A stretch of 64,000 bases of DNA from Antedon mediterranea (GCF_964355755.1 NC_092675.1:26514412-26578411), one strand, 5' to 3'; numbered from the stretch's first letter, positions 37,074 to 49,518 are shown. Notes: generated by a model not told the origin, from the sequence alone. Program-made: numbers and translations.

Positions 37074-40000
37074 GTAGGCACATTGTGATTGTAATTATAC
37101 ATTATCTAAATAGTTACCTGTTTATAGCGAATTGATTATAACGTCATTTGATTTGATTGGACGCGAAACGTCGCTGTAAAGCTTGGTTCCCACTAGCACG
37201 CAACGTAAGGACGTAGACGCAACGCAAGTGAAGTGACCAATCACAAGTGATGGCTTATTCGCTTCTGATTGCTAAAGCTTGGTTCCCACTAGAACGTAAC
37301 GCAAGGACGTAAACGCAACGCAAGCGTTTTAACCAATGACAAGCGAAGTTATAGACAGTTAGCAATCACAAGCGAATAAGCCATCGCTTGTGATTGGTCA
37401 ATTCACTTGCGTTGCGTTACGTCCTTGTGTTACGTTGCTAGTGGAAACCACGCTTTACTGTCTATAACTTCGCTTGTCATTGGTTAAAATGCTTGCGTTG
37501 CGTTTACGTCCTTGCGTTACGTTCTAGTGGGAACAAAGCTTTATGGAAACCAAGCTTTAGTTCCTACTACTTTTTAGGTTCTTGCGTTGCGTCCAAGTGA
37601 AAATTTAATCAAGCTTCAATGGCCTATTTTAAGTATTTTGTAACGTCGTTTATTGCATAACAATTAATATTAAAACAATATGTATTATTTTTCTTTCAAC
37701 AGCTGTATTGCTCTATTTCTTGAACGGAATTGGGATAACAGCCGGAGCCCATAGGCTATGGGCTCATCGAAGCTACAAGGCTAGGTTTCCGCTCAGAGTT
37801 TTTCTTGCTGCATGTAATTGTTTGGCGTTCCAGGTACGTAAGTTCCCACGCACAAAGGACGCAACGCGAAGATGCGTCGTAAATTAGTTTGTGATCATCA
37901 ATAACGACACTGTTTCGGAATCCATCGCGTGATTGGTCAAATTACGTTGCGTGTACGTCCTTAAAGGCCTGTGCACACCGAACGCGAAGCCGCGAAGCGT
38001 CATGCGTCACGCGTCATTCGACGGATCGCTTTGAAAGTTGAATTGTCATGCGTCTATTAGTTTTTCTTGTCGGTTCCCACTAAACGCGTCACGATGTGCT
38101 TGCTAGGCCTAGGAGATAGTGTGTTGGCCAATACAATGCTACATTTAAAATAATCAGAGAAGATGACTCTGAAGTATTTCCTATGTAAGTTTAACCAGAG
38201 AAGAGTTAAATTAAAATGTAATTTAACTCTTCCCTGGTTACACCAATCACAGTGTTTGGTTTTGGTGGGAAAATGTTATCCGTTTCCAAAGCCTGAAATG
38301 TGCATGATTGTATGTATATATCACAAGGACAGAAGAAGATGTATCCAATATCAATACAGTTACAAGAATTAAAGCATTTATTGCATGTTGATTACACGTA
38401 CATGTGATCTGCTGACTGTATTTATTAGTGGTGTTACAAATATCTTTCAACAGAGGTTATTATAACCATATAAAACATTTCATATAAACACGAACTGGGA
38501 ATCTTCCTGGGTTTGTCATTTTCAAATATAAACTATAGGCCTAATATTAATGTAAAGTTTTCACATTCATTTTCTAATTATTATTAAATATTATATTATT
38601 CATGACAAAACATACATTTTTTTTCTCATTAGATTAAATGTAATAAATATCCCAAACTCATATTTACACTGTATATTATCTTATGACTTTTTCACATAAA
38701 TACACTTATTGAAATAGTGAATCATTGTTTTTAAAGGTATCATTAAATATCAACCAGATTTTCTTTTTTACTACTCCTGAATACTTTCGCAAAATAATAT
38801 CAAAATAATAAATTTAAAATGTATCATCCCAAAAAAAATGAAAATTGAAGAAATATTATTATTGTTAAAAGTGAATAACTAACCCTAAAGTGTTATACTG
38901 TATTACACACAACGAAAATGTTTTAAATTATATTTTCAGGAAGACAATATAATAATCTTTTCCAAAAAATGACACTAAACTTAAAGATGTATTGTCCCAT
39001 AGAATCATGAAAAATGAAGATGATTAAAATCAAATTTGAATAGGACATTTTGTAGTTTTAACAAAGTTAATCACTTACATAGAAAAAAAACCCCAACAAA
39101 CTTATGTTTTCACTTATAAAATGAAAAAAATTCCATTAGCTGGCAGCCAATTTGACTATTTTTTTAGTATTGTAGTATAACAAAACATATACATATATTT
39201 CCATGTGTTCTCTATTGCTAAAAAAAGACATTCAGTTCAGCTTTCCTTCTATAAACACTTAATAAATACCAGTTACAGTCCAACTCCTCCTTAATCTCTT
39301 CCATTTTTCTATAAAAAAAAATGAAACAAGTATTAAAAAATTGCTATAGTAAGGCATATTGCTCAAATCATTTTTTCTGGCCAATGTATGTCACCAACTG
39401 ACATACAAATTTGAAAAAAGTCTATACAAACCTGTGTCAGCCTCATAATTGCCAGTCCACGTTTTTTAGGAGCAATTGCTCTTAGTCTTAATTCCATGGC
39501 AATATACTGGCCGCTTAAACTACTAGCTTGGTCATTGGTGGAGTTTGTAACGCTGGTAATAGCCTGAAGGATCCAATTTATCAATGTTCATCTAATTGAC
39601 CTAAAAGAAACAAAAACAACAGTATTTATGTATTAATTAATATTATTACTACTAGGCCTATCCTAGCCTTACAACACTAGGCCTAAATCAACTAAATATT
39701 AGGCCTATAAATATTAATTAATAATAATAAGTAGCCTAGGCCTAGGCTAAACCTAGCCTAGCCTAGTACTGTACTCATTTATTTGTAGGCTTAACCTAGG
39801 CTAGGCCTGGCCTAGCCTACTAGGGTATATGAGGCCTAGCTAGGCCCCCGCTAGGCCCTAGTATGGCCTAGGCCTAGGTAGGCTAGAAATAGAAGGCTTG
39901 CGAACTCACTTTACAAATTGATCTCTGAGGCGTTTTAGGCCTAGTTTTTCTGGCATTCTTCTACACACATGTTTGTCTGAAATTATTGTCTTCATGCATT

Positions 40001-43000
40001 AATCCTTATGTTTCTGTCTGTGTATGACTTACTTCCCTTATCGTAAAGACAAGAAGAAGGGTAATGACAAATTATTTCCATAAAGACCTCGCTCGTCAGC
40101 CACCATTTTTTTGCCGTCGGTGTCGTCGATGAGAGATATTCCTGACTTCTGATTGGTTGACGAACGCAAACCGCGCTCGCGACGCCTCAAAAAGTTGACC
40201 AAGGTTCAACTTTTGAAAATTCGCATGCGAAGCCTTCGCTGCTGTCGTTTTCAACGCGTTGAAGTTGAAATTCGACTATCGTACACTGTTCGCTTGTATG
40301 TTCACACTGGAAGCGTCCGTCGCCTGCCGCGTGCGTCACTTTTTAACGCGAAATTCGCGGCTTCGCGTTTGGTGTGCACCGACCTTAAAGCTTGGTTCCC
40401 ACTAGAACGTAACGCAAGGACGTAAACGCAACGCAAGCGTTTTAACCAATGACAAGCGAAGTTATAGACAGTTAGCAATCACAAGCGAAAGCCATCGCTT
40501 GTGATTGGTCAATTCACTTGCGTTGCGTTACGTCCTTGTGTTGCGTCGCTAGTGGGAACCACGCTTCACGTTGCGTCCTACGCGTACACATGACCTTTGA
40601 CACGCGTCTTCAAATTGGACGAAATGTTTCGAGCAACACACGATGGATAGACGACGATAACAATTTCGTACAGAAAACGATAGAAATGATATAAACTTTA
40701 AATTCAAATTAACGTTTTATTTAATAATGTGTGTACAATTAAAAATGCAAAAATACAAGCATAAAAGTCATATACTGGATTTTTCTGTTAGTCATAAAAT
40801 CATTTATAACCAATAAACAGATAAATAGACATGGCTACGGTACACAATGGAGAATAGGTTTATGGTTTCCGGATCTACATATGGCTTTCCGATTGCGAAA
40901 TCCTTTTGTTTTTTCATTACCACATATGCCAGCCAATCAATTATGCAATGCATTGTTATTAATTAAAGGAGCTACCGAGAAATAATGCGAAAATGAACAA
41001 GGTGAAACGATAGTTGGAAATGCCAATAAAATACGTCGTTTGCAAGCAGAACATTTTGATTGTTTAATATATCTCTTCCCTTTTTTGTTTTCGTTTTCGT
41101 TTTGTTTTCTTACCTTACCTTAAATGCTATTGGTTGCGATTTACGGGACCATTATTATTGAGGAAATAGTTTTCTATAAATGATCGAAATGTTTTTAAAA
41201 CTTGACAATATATACCTATTGCGTGTATAGGCCTATTTACCGTTTAGGCTCTAACGTCAAAGTTTGATATTATAGTACATGCCTGACAATGGCAACAAAG
41301 TATTTGATTAAACGGTCTACCAGCAAAATTATTTACAGCAGTGACATAAATCTGTTTAATATAGCTAATATAATAATAATATTTAGAATACTAGACTAGT
41401 GAATGTAAAGCTTTGTCTATACTATCACACTAGTTTGGCAAAATAAGTGCATTATGGGCATTATACGTTTTGTCACATAAAGTTCAGTACGGTAGTATAT
41501 AGACAAAGCTTAGCGCGATATTCTTCTACAGTACAGTGTGAACCACTGTTAAGGGTCTTTCACACCTGTTCCGTGCGCGCCGGAACAGGTGTGAAGACCC
41601 TTTAAGGGGACAACTTTTGGAACCTATAATAGCGATGTCCCCATGGATATGGGTTGGTCGTAGTGTTAACACATGTTTTCCCGCGTTTGTCTGTAAGTGC
41701 TTAAAGAGATGGGCCTATCCCCTGAATATGAGTGTCTCACAAAGGAGGGATTCTATAAATATTGGTATGACACGCCATGTGTGCCAACAATTTGTTATGC
41801 TAATATAGTACTATAAATTACGATACTTAAATTTTCTTACTTTATTTGAAATACAGAACAGTATATATGAATGGGCACGTGATCACCGAGTGCATCACAA
41901 GTATTCCGAAACTGACGCTGATCCCCACAATGCAAAACGTGGCTTCTTTTTCTCCCACATCGGTTGGCTATTGGTTCGAAAGCATCCTGACGTCGTATCT
42001 AAAGGATCTCGACTTAAAGTGGATGACCTTTTGGCAGACCCAGTTGTAAGATTTCAGAAAAAGTAAGAATTTAAATAATTGTGAATCGTCAACATTGGCG
42101 TGTTTAAATATTGTTCAAGAACAGAGGAGGCATTTGTGATTTCCTTTAATTTGACTGTAATTAGACTTGAGTAGATGTGAGTGTAGTAGAAATAATTTGA
42201 GAGCATTACAGATAATCCATGCTAACATGTGATTGCGTGAATCACTTATGTACGTGTTTCATAAATTATGGTTTAGCATACCCACGTAAGGTTTTATTCT
42301 AACGATCGATAACAAGGTCCTATGAGTAATTTAAAGCATTAATAGCATGTGCAACAAACGGCAGAAATATATCGATCCAAGTCTGTCTAACTTCGGTACA
42401 GCATCTGCAATGAGTGGTAATTTCGCACACAATTAAGTACTATTTCGAAATTGCGACTTAGTACTGGTTGGTAGCCTATGTCGACATTTCGACATTATAG
42501 TTTACTTCAGCCACTTCCTCCTCATCTTCCTCCTTTTTTTTTTGTGTATGTGAATTCTTGCAAAAACATGTTTAATCCACTGATTGAGAACACCATCTTT
42601 TCCAGTTTTTATAATATTGGCATTTAGGGCATCCATTTTGAAATTTACAATTTTTAACATTATTTGGGCACTGCGTTAATTTTATCTATTTAGTCATGGA
42701 GAAGTAATTTGCCTAACTTATTTCTCCATGATTTAGTATTGCCAAAAATGTTCGACTGGATTACGCCCTCTACTAGATTACGACCGCCGCAGTGTACGAT
42801 TATACTGTAATCATAGAGCACATTTAACATTAAGACGGGACCAGTTACAGTTAAACGTCCATTCTGAACCACGGCGAACAAGTAATTACAACATTACATA
42901 GCCTACTTTATTTAACTTTAAACACTACAAACTTTATAATTTTAAACATTAAACATTAAATTGTTTTATTTTACAGGCACTATGCAATCCTTATGCCAGT

Positions 43001-43949
43001 TCTGTGTTTCATTTTACCATCACTCATTCCAATATTGTGGAATGAATCTTTATGGAACGCCTACTTCGTTGCAGCAATTCTACGTTATTGTGTAGCTTTG
43101 AATTGTACATGGATGGTTAACAGTGTCGCTCATTTCTGGGGAACAAGACCATACGATAAGTAAGTACCCCCTCTACGACCAGTCGAATTAAGATTATTAT
43201 CATGCCTTAAATGTATCGTTTTGCCCATGGCAGAACAAAGTCTACTCTCATTGAGGTAAAACCATGTACATAACAACACTATAGGTTGTACAGCGACCTA
43301 ACATATTTTTACATTTTATTATACACAACACACGTTCTTTACAAACCAGTGCCCATTTAGACACATAAACATAAGAATAGGCCAAATAATATTTGTGGCT
43401 CTGTAGGTTGGTGGTTTACATCCTGGCTTACCAGGGGTTTTGGTTCAAAACCGTTTTTCCCGATGACCGTACCCATACAGCGTCACTACCTAAGCTGAGC
43501 TGTTTGATTGGCGAAACATGACCTTGCTTGTTGTTGGATGGCGCTACAATTCGAAGAATGAAAATAATACAAAACATAATTTAGTTATCTGTATCATTTG
43601 TTTACGTCCATTCTAATAAACGATTATCAAAACACAAAACAAAACATTGTTAATATTAATTTGTTTAATACAGTATTTTCCTTTTTAACGTATGTTTTTT
43701 TTTCTTTTATCTAGATACATCAATCCGGCACAGAATCGTTTAGTAGCAACTCTTTCTATCGGAGAAGGTTGGCATAATTACCACCATACGTTTCCGAGTG
43801 ATTATAAAGCAGGCGAGTTTGGATGGAAAATCAATATGACTACGATTTTCATCGATACCATGTACATGTTAGGCCAGGCCTATGATTGCAATGAGACAAA
43901 ACAACAGCTTATCGACGCCCGTAAGCTACGTACAGGAGTCGCAAGTTAG
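36878..43949 (+). CDS. SCD: Acyl-CoA delta-9 desaturase, copy 1
   Basis: Join 36878-37073, 37703-37833, 41857-42062, 42977-43159, 43715-43949: 316 residues, intron phases 1,0,2,2. The family inserts a cis-9 double bond in palmitoyl/stearoyl-CoA using O2 and electrons from cytochrome b5, at the ER membrane with a di-iron centre. Seen: His box 1 HRLWAH (82-87), box 2 HRVHH (119-123), NSVAH (226-230) and box 3 HNYHH (259-263), so all expected metal ligands are present. Hydrophobic pairs near 37-58 and 184-220 fit four transmembrane helices. Divergent from copies 2 and 3: the N-terminus is shorter and the C-terminus ends GVAS, lacking their charged tail. Intron 2 is 4.0 kb because of transposon insertion. 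The exact substrate is not predictable. Confidence 0.93.
37177..37559 (+). mobile_element. MITE family B: nested pair (outer 37177-37543, inner 37273-37457)
   Basis: The outer element begins TAAAGCTTGGTTCCCACTAG and ends CTAGTGGGAACAAAGCTTTA. An inner, almost palindromic copy (TAAAGCTTGGTTCCCACTAG to GAAACCACGCTTTA) is inserted at a TA in the outer element's middle. A few extra bases with a second GCTTTA follow to 37559. Located in desaturase 1 intron 1. Confidence 0.85.
37703..37833 (+). CDS. SCD: Desaturase 1 exon 2 (His box 1)
   Basis: Acceptor tctttcaacag; donor CAG/gtacgt. Encodes [19 protein letters not shown] and the third hydrophobic segment. Confidence 0.92.
38192..38241 (+). repeat. 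Inverted-repeat hairpin
   Basis: taaccagagaagagttaaat and its near-complement attta-actcttccctggtta face each other across a few bases; probably a tiny MITE. Confidence 0.65.
38982..39170 (+). mobile_element. MITE family D, partial copy 3
   Basis: Begins TTAAAGATGTATTGTCCCAT and follows the family through agctggcagccaatttgac; the second half is missing. Confidence 0.65.
39432..39563 (-). pseudogene. Probable transposon exon with a BESS/MADF-protein-like helix
   Basis: Acceptor gatccttcag and donor CAG/gtttgt give 44 codons in phase 0. They include [20 protein letters not shown] then [10 protein letters not shown], which resembles the C-terminal helical motif of MADF/Myb-like proteins encoded by PIF/Harbinger elements. 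No DNA-binding domain exon was located, so the gene is incomplete or degraded. Confidence 0.35.
39655..39890. repeat. AGGCCTAG-rich low-complexity tract
   Basis: Roughly 230 bp composed largely of overlapping GCCTAGGC/AGGCCTAG palindromes on both strands. Confidence 0.75.
40386..40567 (+). mobile_element. MITE family B, copy 3
   Basis: Begins TAAAGCTTGGTTCCCACTAG immediately at the Harbinger-like element's border and ends CTAGTGGGAACCACGCTT. Nearly palindromic over its whole length. Confidence 0.8.
41406..41512 (+). mobile_element. MITE family A, copy 4 (short form)
   Basis: Ends TAAAGCTTTGTCTATACTAT and ATATAGACAAAGCTTA are inverted repeats with TA borders. The tggtagtgatatg block is deleted. 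Confidence 0.75.
41549..41604 (+). repeat. Near-perfect 56-base hairpin
   Basis: TTAAGGGTCTTTCACACCTG.. and ..CAGGTGTGAAGACCCTTTAA pair across a loop of about 7 bases (tgcgcgc). In desaturase 1 intron 2, 250 bp before exon 3. Related ends occur at about 14165 and 14275. Confidence 0.8.
41857..42062 (+). CDS. SCD: Desaturase 1 exon 3 (His box 2)
   Basis: Acceptor tgaaatacag; donor AAAAA/gtaaga. Encodes [37 protein letters not shown]. Confidence 0.94.
42977..43159 (+). CDS. SCD: Desaturase 1 exon 4
   Basis: Acceptor tattttacag; donor GATAA/gtaagt. Two hydrophobic segments, then [18 protein letters not shown] with the NxxxH metal ligands. Confidence 0.93.
43393..43510 (+). mobile_element. tRNA-derived SINE fragment (desaturase 1 intron 4)
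   Basis: A-box-like TGGCTCTGTAGGTTGG and a perfect B box GGTTCAAAACC at tRNA spacing. Confidence 0.5.
43715..43949 (+). CDS. SCD: Desaturase 1 exon 5 (His box 3, stop TAG)
   Basis: Acceptor ttatctag. Encodes [37 protein letters not shown] and a C-terminus ending RTGVAS. Confidence 0.94.
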
Positions 43950-45110
43950 GCTGTATCTGACGTCTCCCAACTCTACGTAGGACCTAAAATGGTGTTTTTA
44001 GGTGACCCACCATTAACGGTGGAAGGAGGACTTATTGTGATTGTAGGGAATATTTATTAAATTTTGTTTGGATTTTGTTTTAAGGATAGGAATATAGAAA
44101 CTTTTTTTATTTTATAATTGTTGCATGTGTGCATACTGTAGTTTCTGACCTGTTAGTGTTAGTAACACCATCGACAAATAATTCTCCATGGTAACACTAC
44201 AGTATTATAATCAGTACTAGGCCTATATTTTATTTGGATATAGGAGGCCTAAGTATATCAAATGCCGTAAATGTTTAAAACGTATTTACATAAACCAATT
44301 CCTTATAACTAATATTATATAGATATTTTATAACGAAGTAGGTCTATACAAAGATATATACTTTTTACCGAGTATCACAAGTTCCCCACCCCACCCCCAA
44401 ACAAATTCCTACTGAGCTCTAATTGGATTAGTAGGAACAGTATATAACATAACAAAGAATAGACACACTAATTTATTAATATAATTTTGAGTCTTTTAAA
44501 TTTATGAATTGTTTATAAAGGAGGTTACGTACAATTAAGTTATGCAAGAATTGATTAAACTAATTAATGTACATTTCCATCGTTAGTTGCTGTCTTAGTA
44601 TGTTATTGTTAATGTACCTTCTATTCCAATAATGCACAATATGCCTAAATGCACAAACACTCGCAAACCGCAAGCGGACGGCACCAAGTAAACCGAGAAA
44701 TATAGGCCTAAATGGGCTTAACAATATTTGTTTTTTTGGAGAGAAAGACGAAGTGCATGCGCCATTATTTTTCTAATCTAATCACAATCGTCAGGCATTG
44801 AACTGTATTTTTTATCAACAGATTACCATTGTATTATCTTTGAATTGTTTGTAAAACTTTACTATCTAACATCTTCCTTATGTGAATGACCGGTGAGTGC
44901 TAAGAATAGAAACGGGTGTATAAATATAGAAAAATAACATAATTATATAGCAACTAAACCCAGTTTTGATAAGAGGCGTGGTGGATATGATATATTAAAT
45001 TAATACGGGTGTCATATGATGGCCACATATAAATAGCTTTCATTCTATTAAAAGTTCCAAAATAAACACCAAACATTGGTAATGCAAATAATAAGCCGAT
45101 TGTGGATAAA

Positions 45111-45283
45111 TACTGATAGGGTAGGCCTACTACTATAGACTAACTGGAGCGTTACCCAATATTCTAAATACGGATAGGGTAGGCCTACTACTATAGACTG
45201 ACTGCAGCGTTACCCAATATTCTAAATACTGATAGGGTAGGCCTACTTACTATAGACTGACTGCAGCGTTACACAATATTCTA
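45111..45283 (+). repeat. 58-bp minisatellite, three units
   Basis: gatagggtaggcctacta starts at 45115, 45173 and 45231. Units differ at few positions; the last has an extra T. Confidence 0.9.
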
Positions 45284-46692
45284 TTGAAAATCTCTCAAGT
45301 TTTTCAAGGACCAAACTAATGCTGCACGTTCACTGTACTTTTCTCAGAGGCATAACTGCTTATTTTCTCCATTAACCAGCTTTAAAAACAATTAGGTAGT
45401 TCAAGCCTTAGCGAGCGTAGAAAACAATTACATCTTAAATTAAACTTATTATAAATGTTTATCAGGTTTTTAGTACTAAATGAATGTTCTAAATTTCTTT
45501 TTAAGAAAAACAAATGGATTAAAAACTTAGTTGGTAAAAGTTACCTTAGCAGTTTTGTTCGTTACACGGACAGTTTCTTCAGAAGAATAACAGGCTGAAA
45601 ACTTTACTATCCGTTTTTTATCCAATTAGTTTGTCAAAAAGAAATTCTAAAATACCGACTTTTTTTTCTTTGTACAAAAATTTGTAAAATACATAAACCA
45701 TGAAATAAACGTCCTTCTTGTGTTTCACCATTCAATAATAGAATAATAAGAATGAGATTGATAGATTTGAATACGTACGTTGGCAAAGAAAGACATAGAG
45801 ATAAACTGTCCAAAGTCACTGAAAGATCGAGAGCTATTAATGCTACAGGTACAGGCATAAATTTCAGATGTAATATTTAGTTCAATATACATAAATAAAA
45901 TTGTGTATTAGAACTTTATACGACGAAAACAAAAATTGGCCATTTCTACTATAAAAGCTATTCAGAATAGAAAGTTACTGTAGATTGATTCCATTGTTAA
46001 TTTTTTTGGCAGATAATTTTGCAAAACATGCTTCAGTCCAGTGGATGTCATTATTTGAGAAGGGTAGTAGAAATAACCCAACTGGTACACCCATAGATAC
46101 ATCCTATACGGGAACATCCATTATTCGTGTACAATAAGAATACTATTAGCTAAATGTGCTTCAGTGTACTTTATACTAAAAGTTTATTCATACGTTTGGT
46201 ACTGATTTTAACCACCTAATGTAACCCTGTTTACTAATAAAGTAGAGTTAGATAATTATTAATATTGACGATTAAAACGAATTTAGGTTCAACGATTTAC
46301 TCCAAATAGAGGGGTTTTCCGACCGTAGCTGTTTAATGGATGTCGATGCTGAAAAATACCCATACACAATAATAAGGGGACGCTTCACATTTACCTATCA
46401 CCTTCTACAAAAATTGTTTTTAATAGCTGAAAATCGGTTGAACAGCTCGAGTACAACATCATAATATTGAAGACAAACCAATTTTAAAATTATAAACAAA
46501 TTAAATTTTAACCGATTTAATATACGTTTATACAAACGTATTGCTTGGCGATGAATGTAACATTTCAAATATCATAGTCTCTCAGTCACCATAATTATTT
46601 GGTATGACACAAGTAGGTACTTGGAGGATAAAACTTAAAATCTTTAGGTCGAGATTTCAATACTGTAGTTGCAATAGTAAGTTATAAGACAA

Positions 46693-46791
46693 GAATTATG
46701 TTAAGAAATGAATATGCTACAATATGAATTGTGTTAAGAAATGAATATGCTAGAATATGAATGGTGTTAAGAAATGAATATGCTACAATAA
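46693..46791 (+). repeat. 33-bp minisatellite, three units
   Basis: gaattatgttaagaaatgaa-type units begin at 46693, 46726 and 46759; followed by a poly(A) stretch. Confidence 0.85.
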
Positions 46792-47186
46792 AAAAAAAAA
46801 GCTATGTAAAATTAGTATAAGGTTAGAATGTTCATAATTTTGTCTGTAATTATTAGCAATGTAATTGTTTATGTGTAATGTGTTTTAGTGCATAAATGCA
46901 TAGGTATAGTGTTTAATCAGGAACGTATCGCAATTTATGTCAGGCTGCTCTACATCATATCAGAGATGAGCAAAATAAATATATAATGTCTTAAAAAAAA
47001 AGAAGTTATAAGTAGTGTATAACAAATACATACCGGTACAGTATTAACAATATTTGGTCGCCATTTGAAGTAAATTTACTACTGTGAGTATGGGTACTGT
47101 TAGATACATAAACACATATGCAAACACACTTTGTATTACTGACAGTTGCTTCTCAACGTTTGTATTAATCAATAATTATTTTAAAC

Positions 47187-47222
47187 TAGATGGTACGCTC
47201 GCTTCGCTCGCGTACCATCTAG
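47187..47222 (+). repeat. Palindrome agatggtacgctcgc..gcgtaccatct
   Basis: AGATGGTACGC and GCGTACCATCT pair around tcgcttcgctc, at the outer edge of an inverted-repeat arm. Confidence 0.75.
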
Positions 47223-49518
47223 GTCGTGCCCACAGATGGTTCTCGAATACATAGTAATTTCAGCGTTAAAAAAAACTGGCGACTTCAAATGTACATGCAG
47301 GACAATAATACATGTCGTTTACAGAAACGAATAAATAAACACGGTGATTTATGTACTCAACTAAAATTAGCACCCCGGGAATTACTTCCGAAATAGAAAC
47401 TTGTCACAAAATAAGAAACAAACTGAATTTGTGTTTTGTATGTAACATTAGGGTTGAGGGATGGGGAAGAGGATGTGTGCAAAGACGAACAATTTTTATA
47501 TATTCTTTATCGATTTAGTAACGAAATATGAATTGTTTTCATGTTTTACAAATAATATACCACTAAACACAGTAAAACATTGCGATTTAATACTTTGTTG
47601 AAACTGTCACCGTCATAGTCGATTGAAATAGTACAGTAGGCCTACATGTAACGATACATCACTAATACGACGTTTATATATTTTTGTAGTTATATTATTA
47701 GTTAATACAAACGTTCAGAAGGAACTGTCAGTAATAAAGTAAACACCTCTATTCGGGGAAAATCGTAAATTCGCTTTAATCGTCAATAAATAATTATCTA
47801 ACTCAACTTAATTAGTAGGCCTAATGGTCAATTGTTTCTTAGAGCCAATTCATACTTAAGTTGTTTCCTAACCACCAAAGTTGTTCTGCGTTTAGGGCAT
47901 GTGATCCTTCGTACTGTAGGCCTGTCCTCTACTGGCTTTACAACGCTACTCATGCCAGTGAGGGGGAGGGTGGTGGTGTTGGTGGTGGTTTAACTGCAAT
48001 AATAAAGTTGATTGTACATAATAGACGGCGACTGGAAAGGCTAGCTCATTATGCGTTAAAAAAAAGATTCCACAGATTGGAAAAAAATGGATCGAATTTC
48101 TGTTATGACTGTACTTGTCTTTACGACGACTGAGGGAATAGACATTTGTGGAACAGAGATTGGAATGTTCCATTTATCGCAGATCAAAACATTTGTATAA
48201 ACGTATATTAAATCTATCAAAATAGTATTTTTTAAAGAAAATCGGCCTGTCTTCAACATTATGATGCTGTACTCGAGCTGTTCAACTAGTTTTCAGCTAT
48301 TAAATCAATTATCGTAGGAGGAGATAGGAAAATGCGAAGCATCCTCACATTATTGTCTGCGGTTATTTTTCAAGTTGGACATCCATTGGACAGTGTATAC
48401 CACGACCACGAAACACCCCTATTTGGGGCAAATCGTTGAACCTAAATTCGTTTTAAATGTCAATAACTAATTATCCAACTCAATTTAATTAGTAAACATG
48501 GTTACATCAGATGGTTAAAATCAGTACCGAAAGTACGAACCAACTTTATATACCATCGAGTAAAAATTCTAGAAATAAACCGCGATTTATCGAATTTTGC
48601 CCTTACGTAAATTTATATATAGAAAAAAAGTTAAACGTCGTAGTGGGAGCGTTACATGTTAATTTACTATTTTAATCGACTATGATAGTGGCAGTTTCAA
48701 TATAAAGTATTAAATCGCAAATTTTGAATATAAAAAAAGAGTGGAAAAAGAATATATTTACAAATTGTTCCTCTCACTTCCCCTTCCTTCAACCCTATGT
48801 TACATACAAAACACAAATTGGACTCAAACTCATTTTCTGACAAGTTTCTCTTTCGAAAGTAATTACCAGGGTGTAATTAAAGTTGACTTCATGTGAACGG
48901 CAGTATAGTCCTGCGGTACCCAACTAAGCATTGCGTACATTTTGAAAATTGACATTTTTTTACGCTGAAATTATGTATTCGAGAACCATCTAGTAACAAT
49001 AAGTAAACTAATTATGAATATGAAATATCACCAGTGACTGAATCAATGTGGAAGGTTTGACATTCAAGAATATCTTCACAAGGTCAACACACTCACACCA
49101 CTGACCAAACAATGATACCGATGGTTAGATAACATAATATAATAATGAGGAATTTCTGATAACGTGATATGACCACACCACCACCTTATATGAGGTTGCA
49201 ACAGAATAGAGAGAAAAAGTAATACTCATAATCTAAATATAGACTGTACTCATCTCACTACGAACAAATCACAATCTACTTCCTATTTACCGCACAATAT
49301 AACAACTTTACAAAAGATGTTTTCAAATGTTTCTTCTCTTCCGTGGAAACTTTAAAACTAACTACACATGCTCATTAATGAAGTCTCGTCTCAAATTTTG
49401 AAACAGAACATATTGTCATCTATTTTTATCTTTGTTTCCCACGTAAAATTGTGTCCATAATTGGGTGCGAAACATTATCAAACATTTTACACAGAAAGTT
49501 TTTTGTTTTTCAAACATG

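Larger units (their letters stand above)
37965..40385 (-). mobile_element. PIF/Harbinger-like element in desaturase 1 intron 2
   Basis: About 2.4 kb. Terminal inverted repeats are AGGCCTGTGCACACCGAACG then CGAAGCCGCGAA on the left, and the reverse complement of AGGTCGGTGCACACCAAACG then CGAAGCCGCGAA on the right. Both borders carry TAA (37962-37964 and 40386-40388), matching the TWA target duplication of PIF/Harbinger. A probable minus-strand exon (39432-39563) lies inside. No complete transposase was recognised; the interior also has MITE D and a hairpin, so it is probably a decayed or composite element. Confidence 0.6.
46140..49006. repeat. Nested inverted-repeat complex
   Basis: 46140-46490 is inverted relative to 48230-48540 (shared ttgaacagctcgagtaca; gaatttaggttcaacgattt). 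47180-47690 is inverted relative to 48590-49006 (gatggttctcgaatacata; tttgtgttttgtatgtaaca). 47740-47825 repeats 48405-48495 directly. 47135-47180 is inverted relative to 47700-47740 (aatacaaacgtt; actgtcagtaata). No transposase is recognisable; most likely foldback or MITE-type elements inserted into each other. Confidence 0.7.

Noticed and set aside
40153-40425. 90-codon plus-strand Arg-rich frame
   Set aside because: It runs across the terminal repeat of the Harbinger-like element and into a MITE; the open frame follows from CG-rich repeat sequence.
47861-48133. 90-codon frame with a Gly-rich stretch
   Set aside because: The Gly run comes from a simple ggtggtg repeat inside the inverted-repeat complex; no homologous feature seen.
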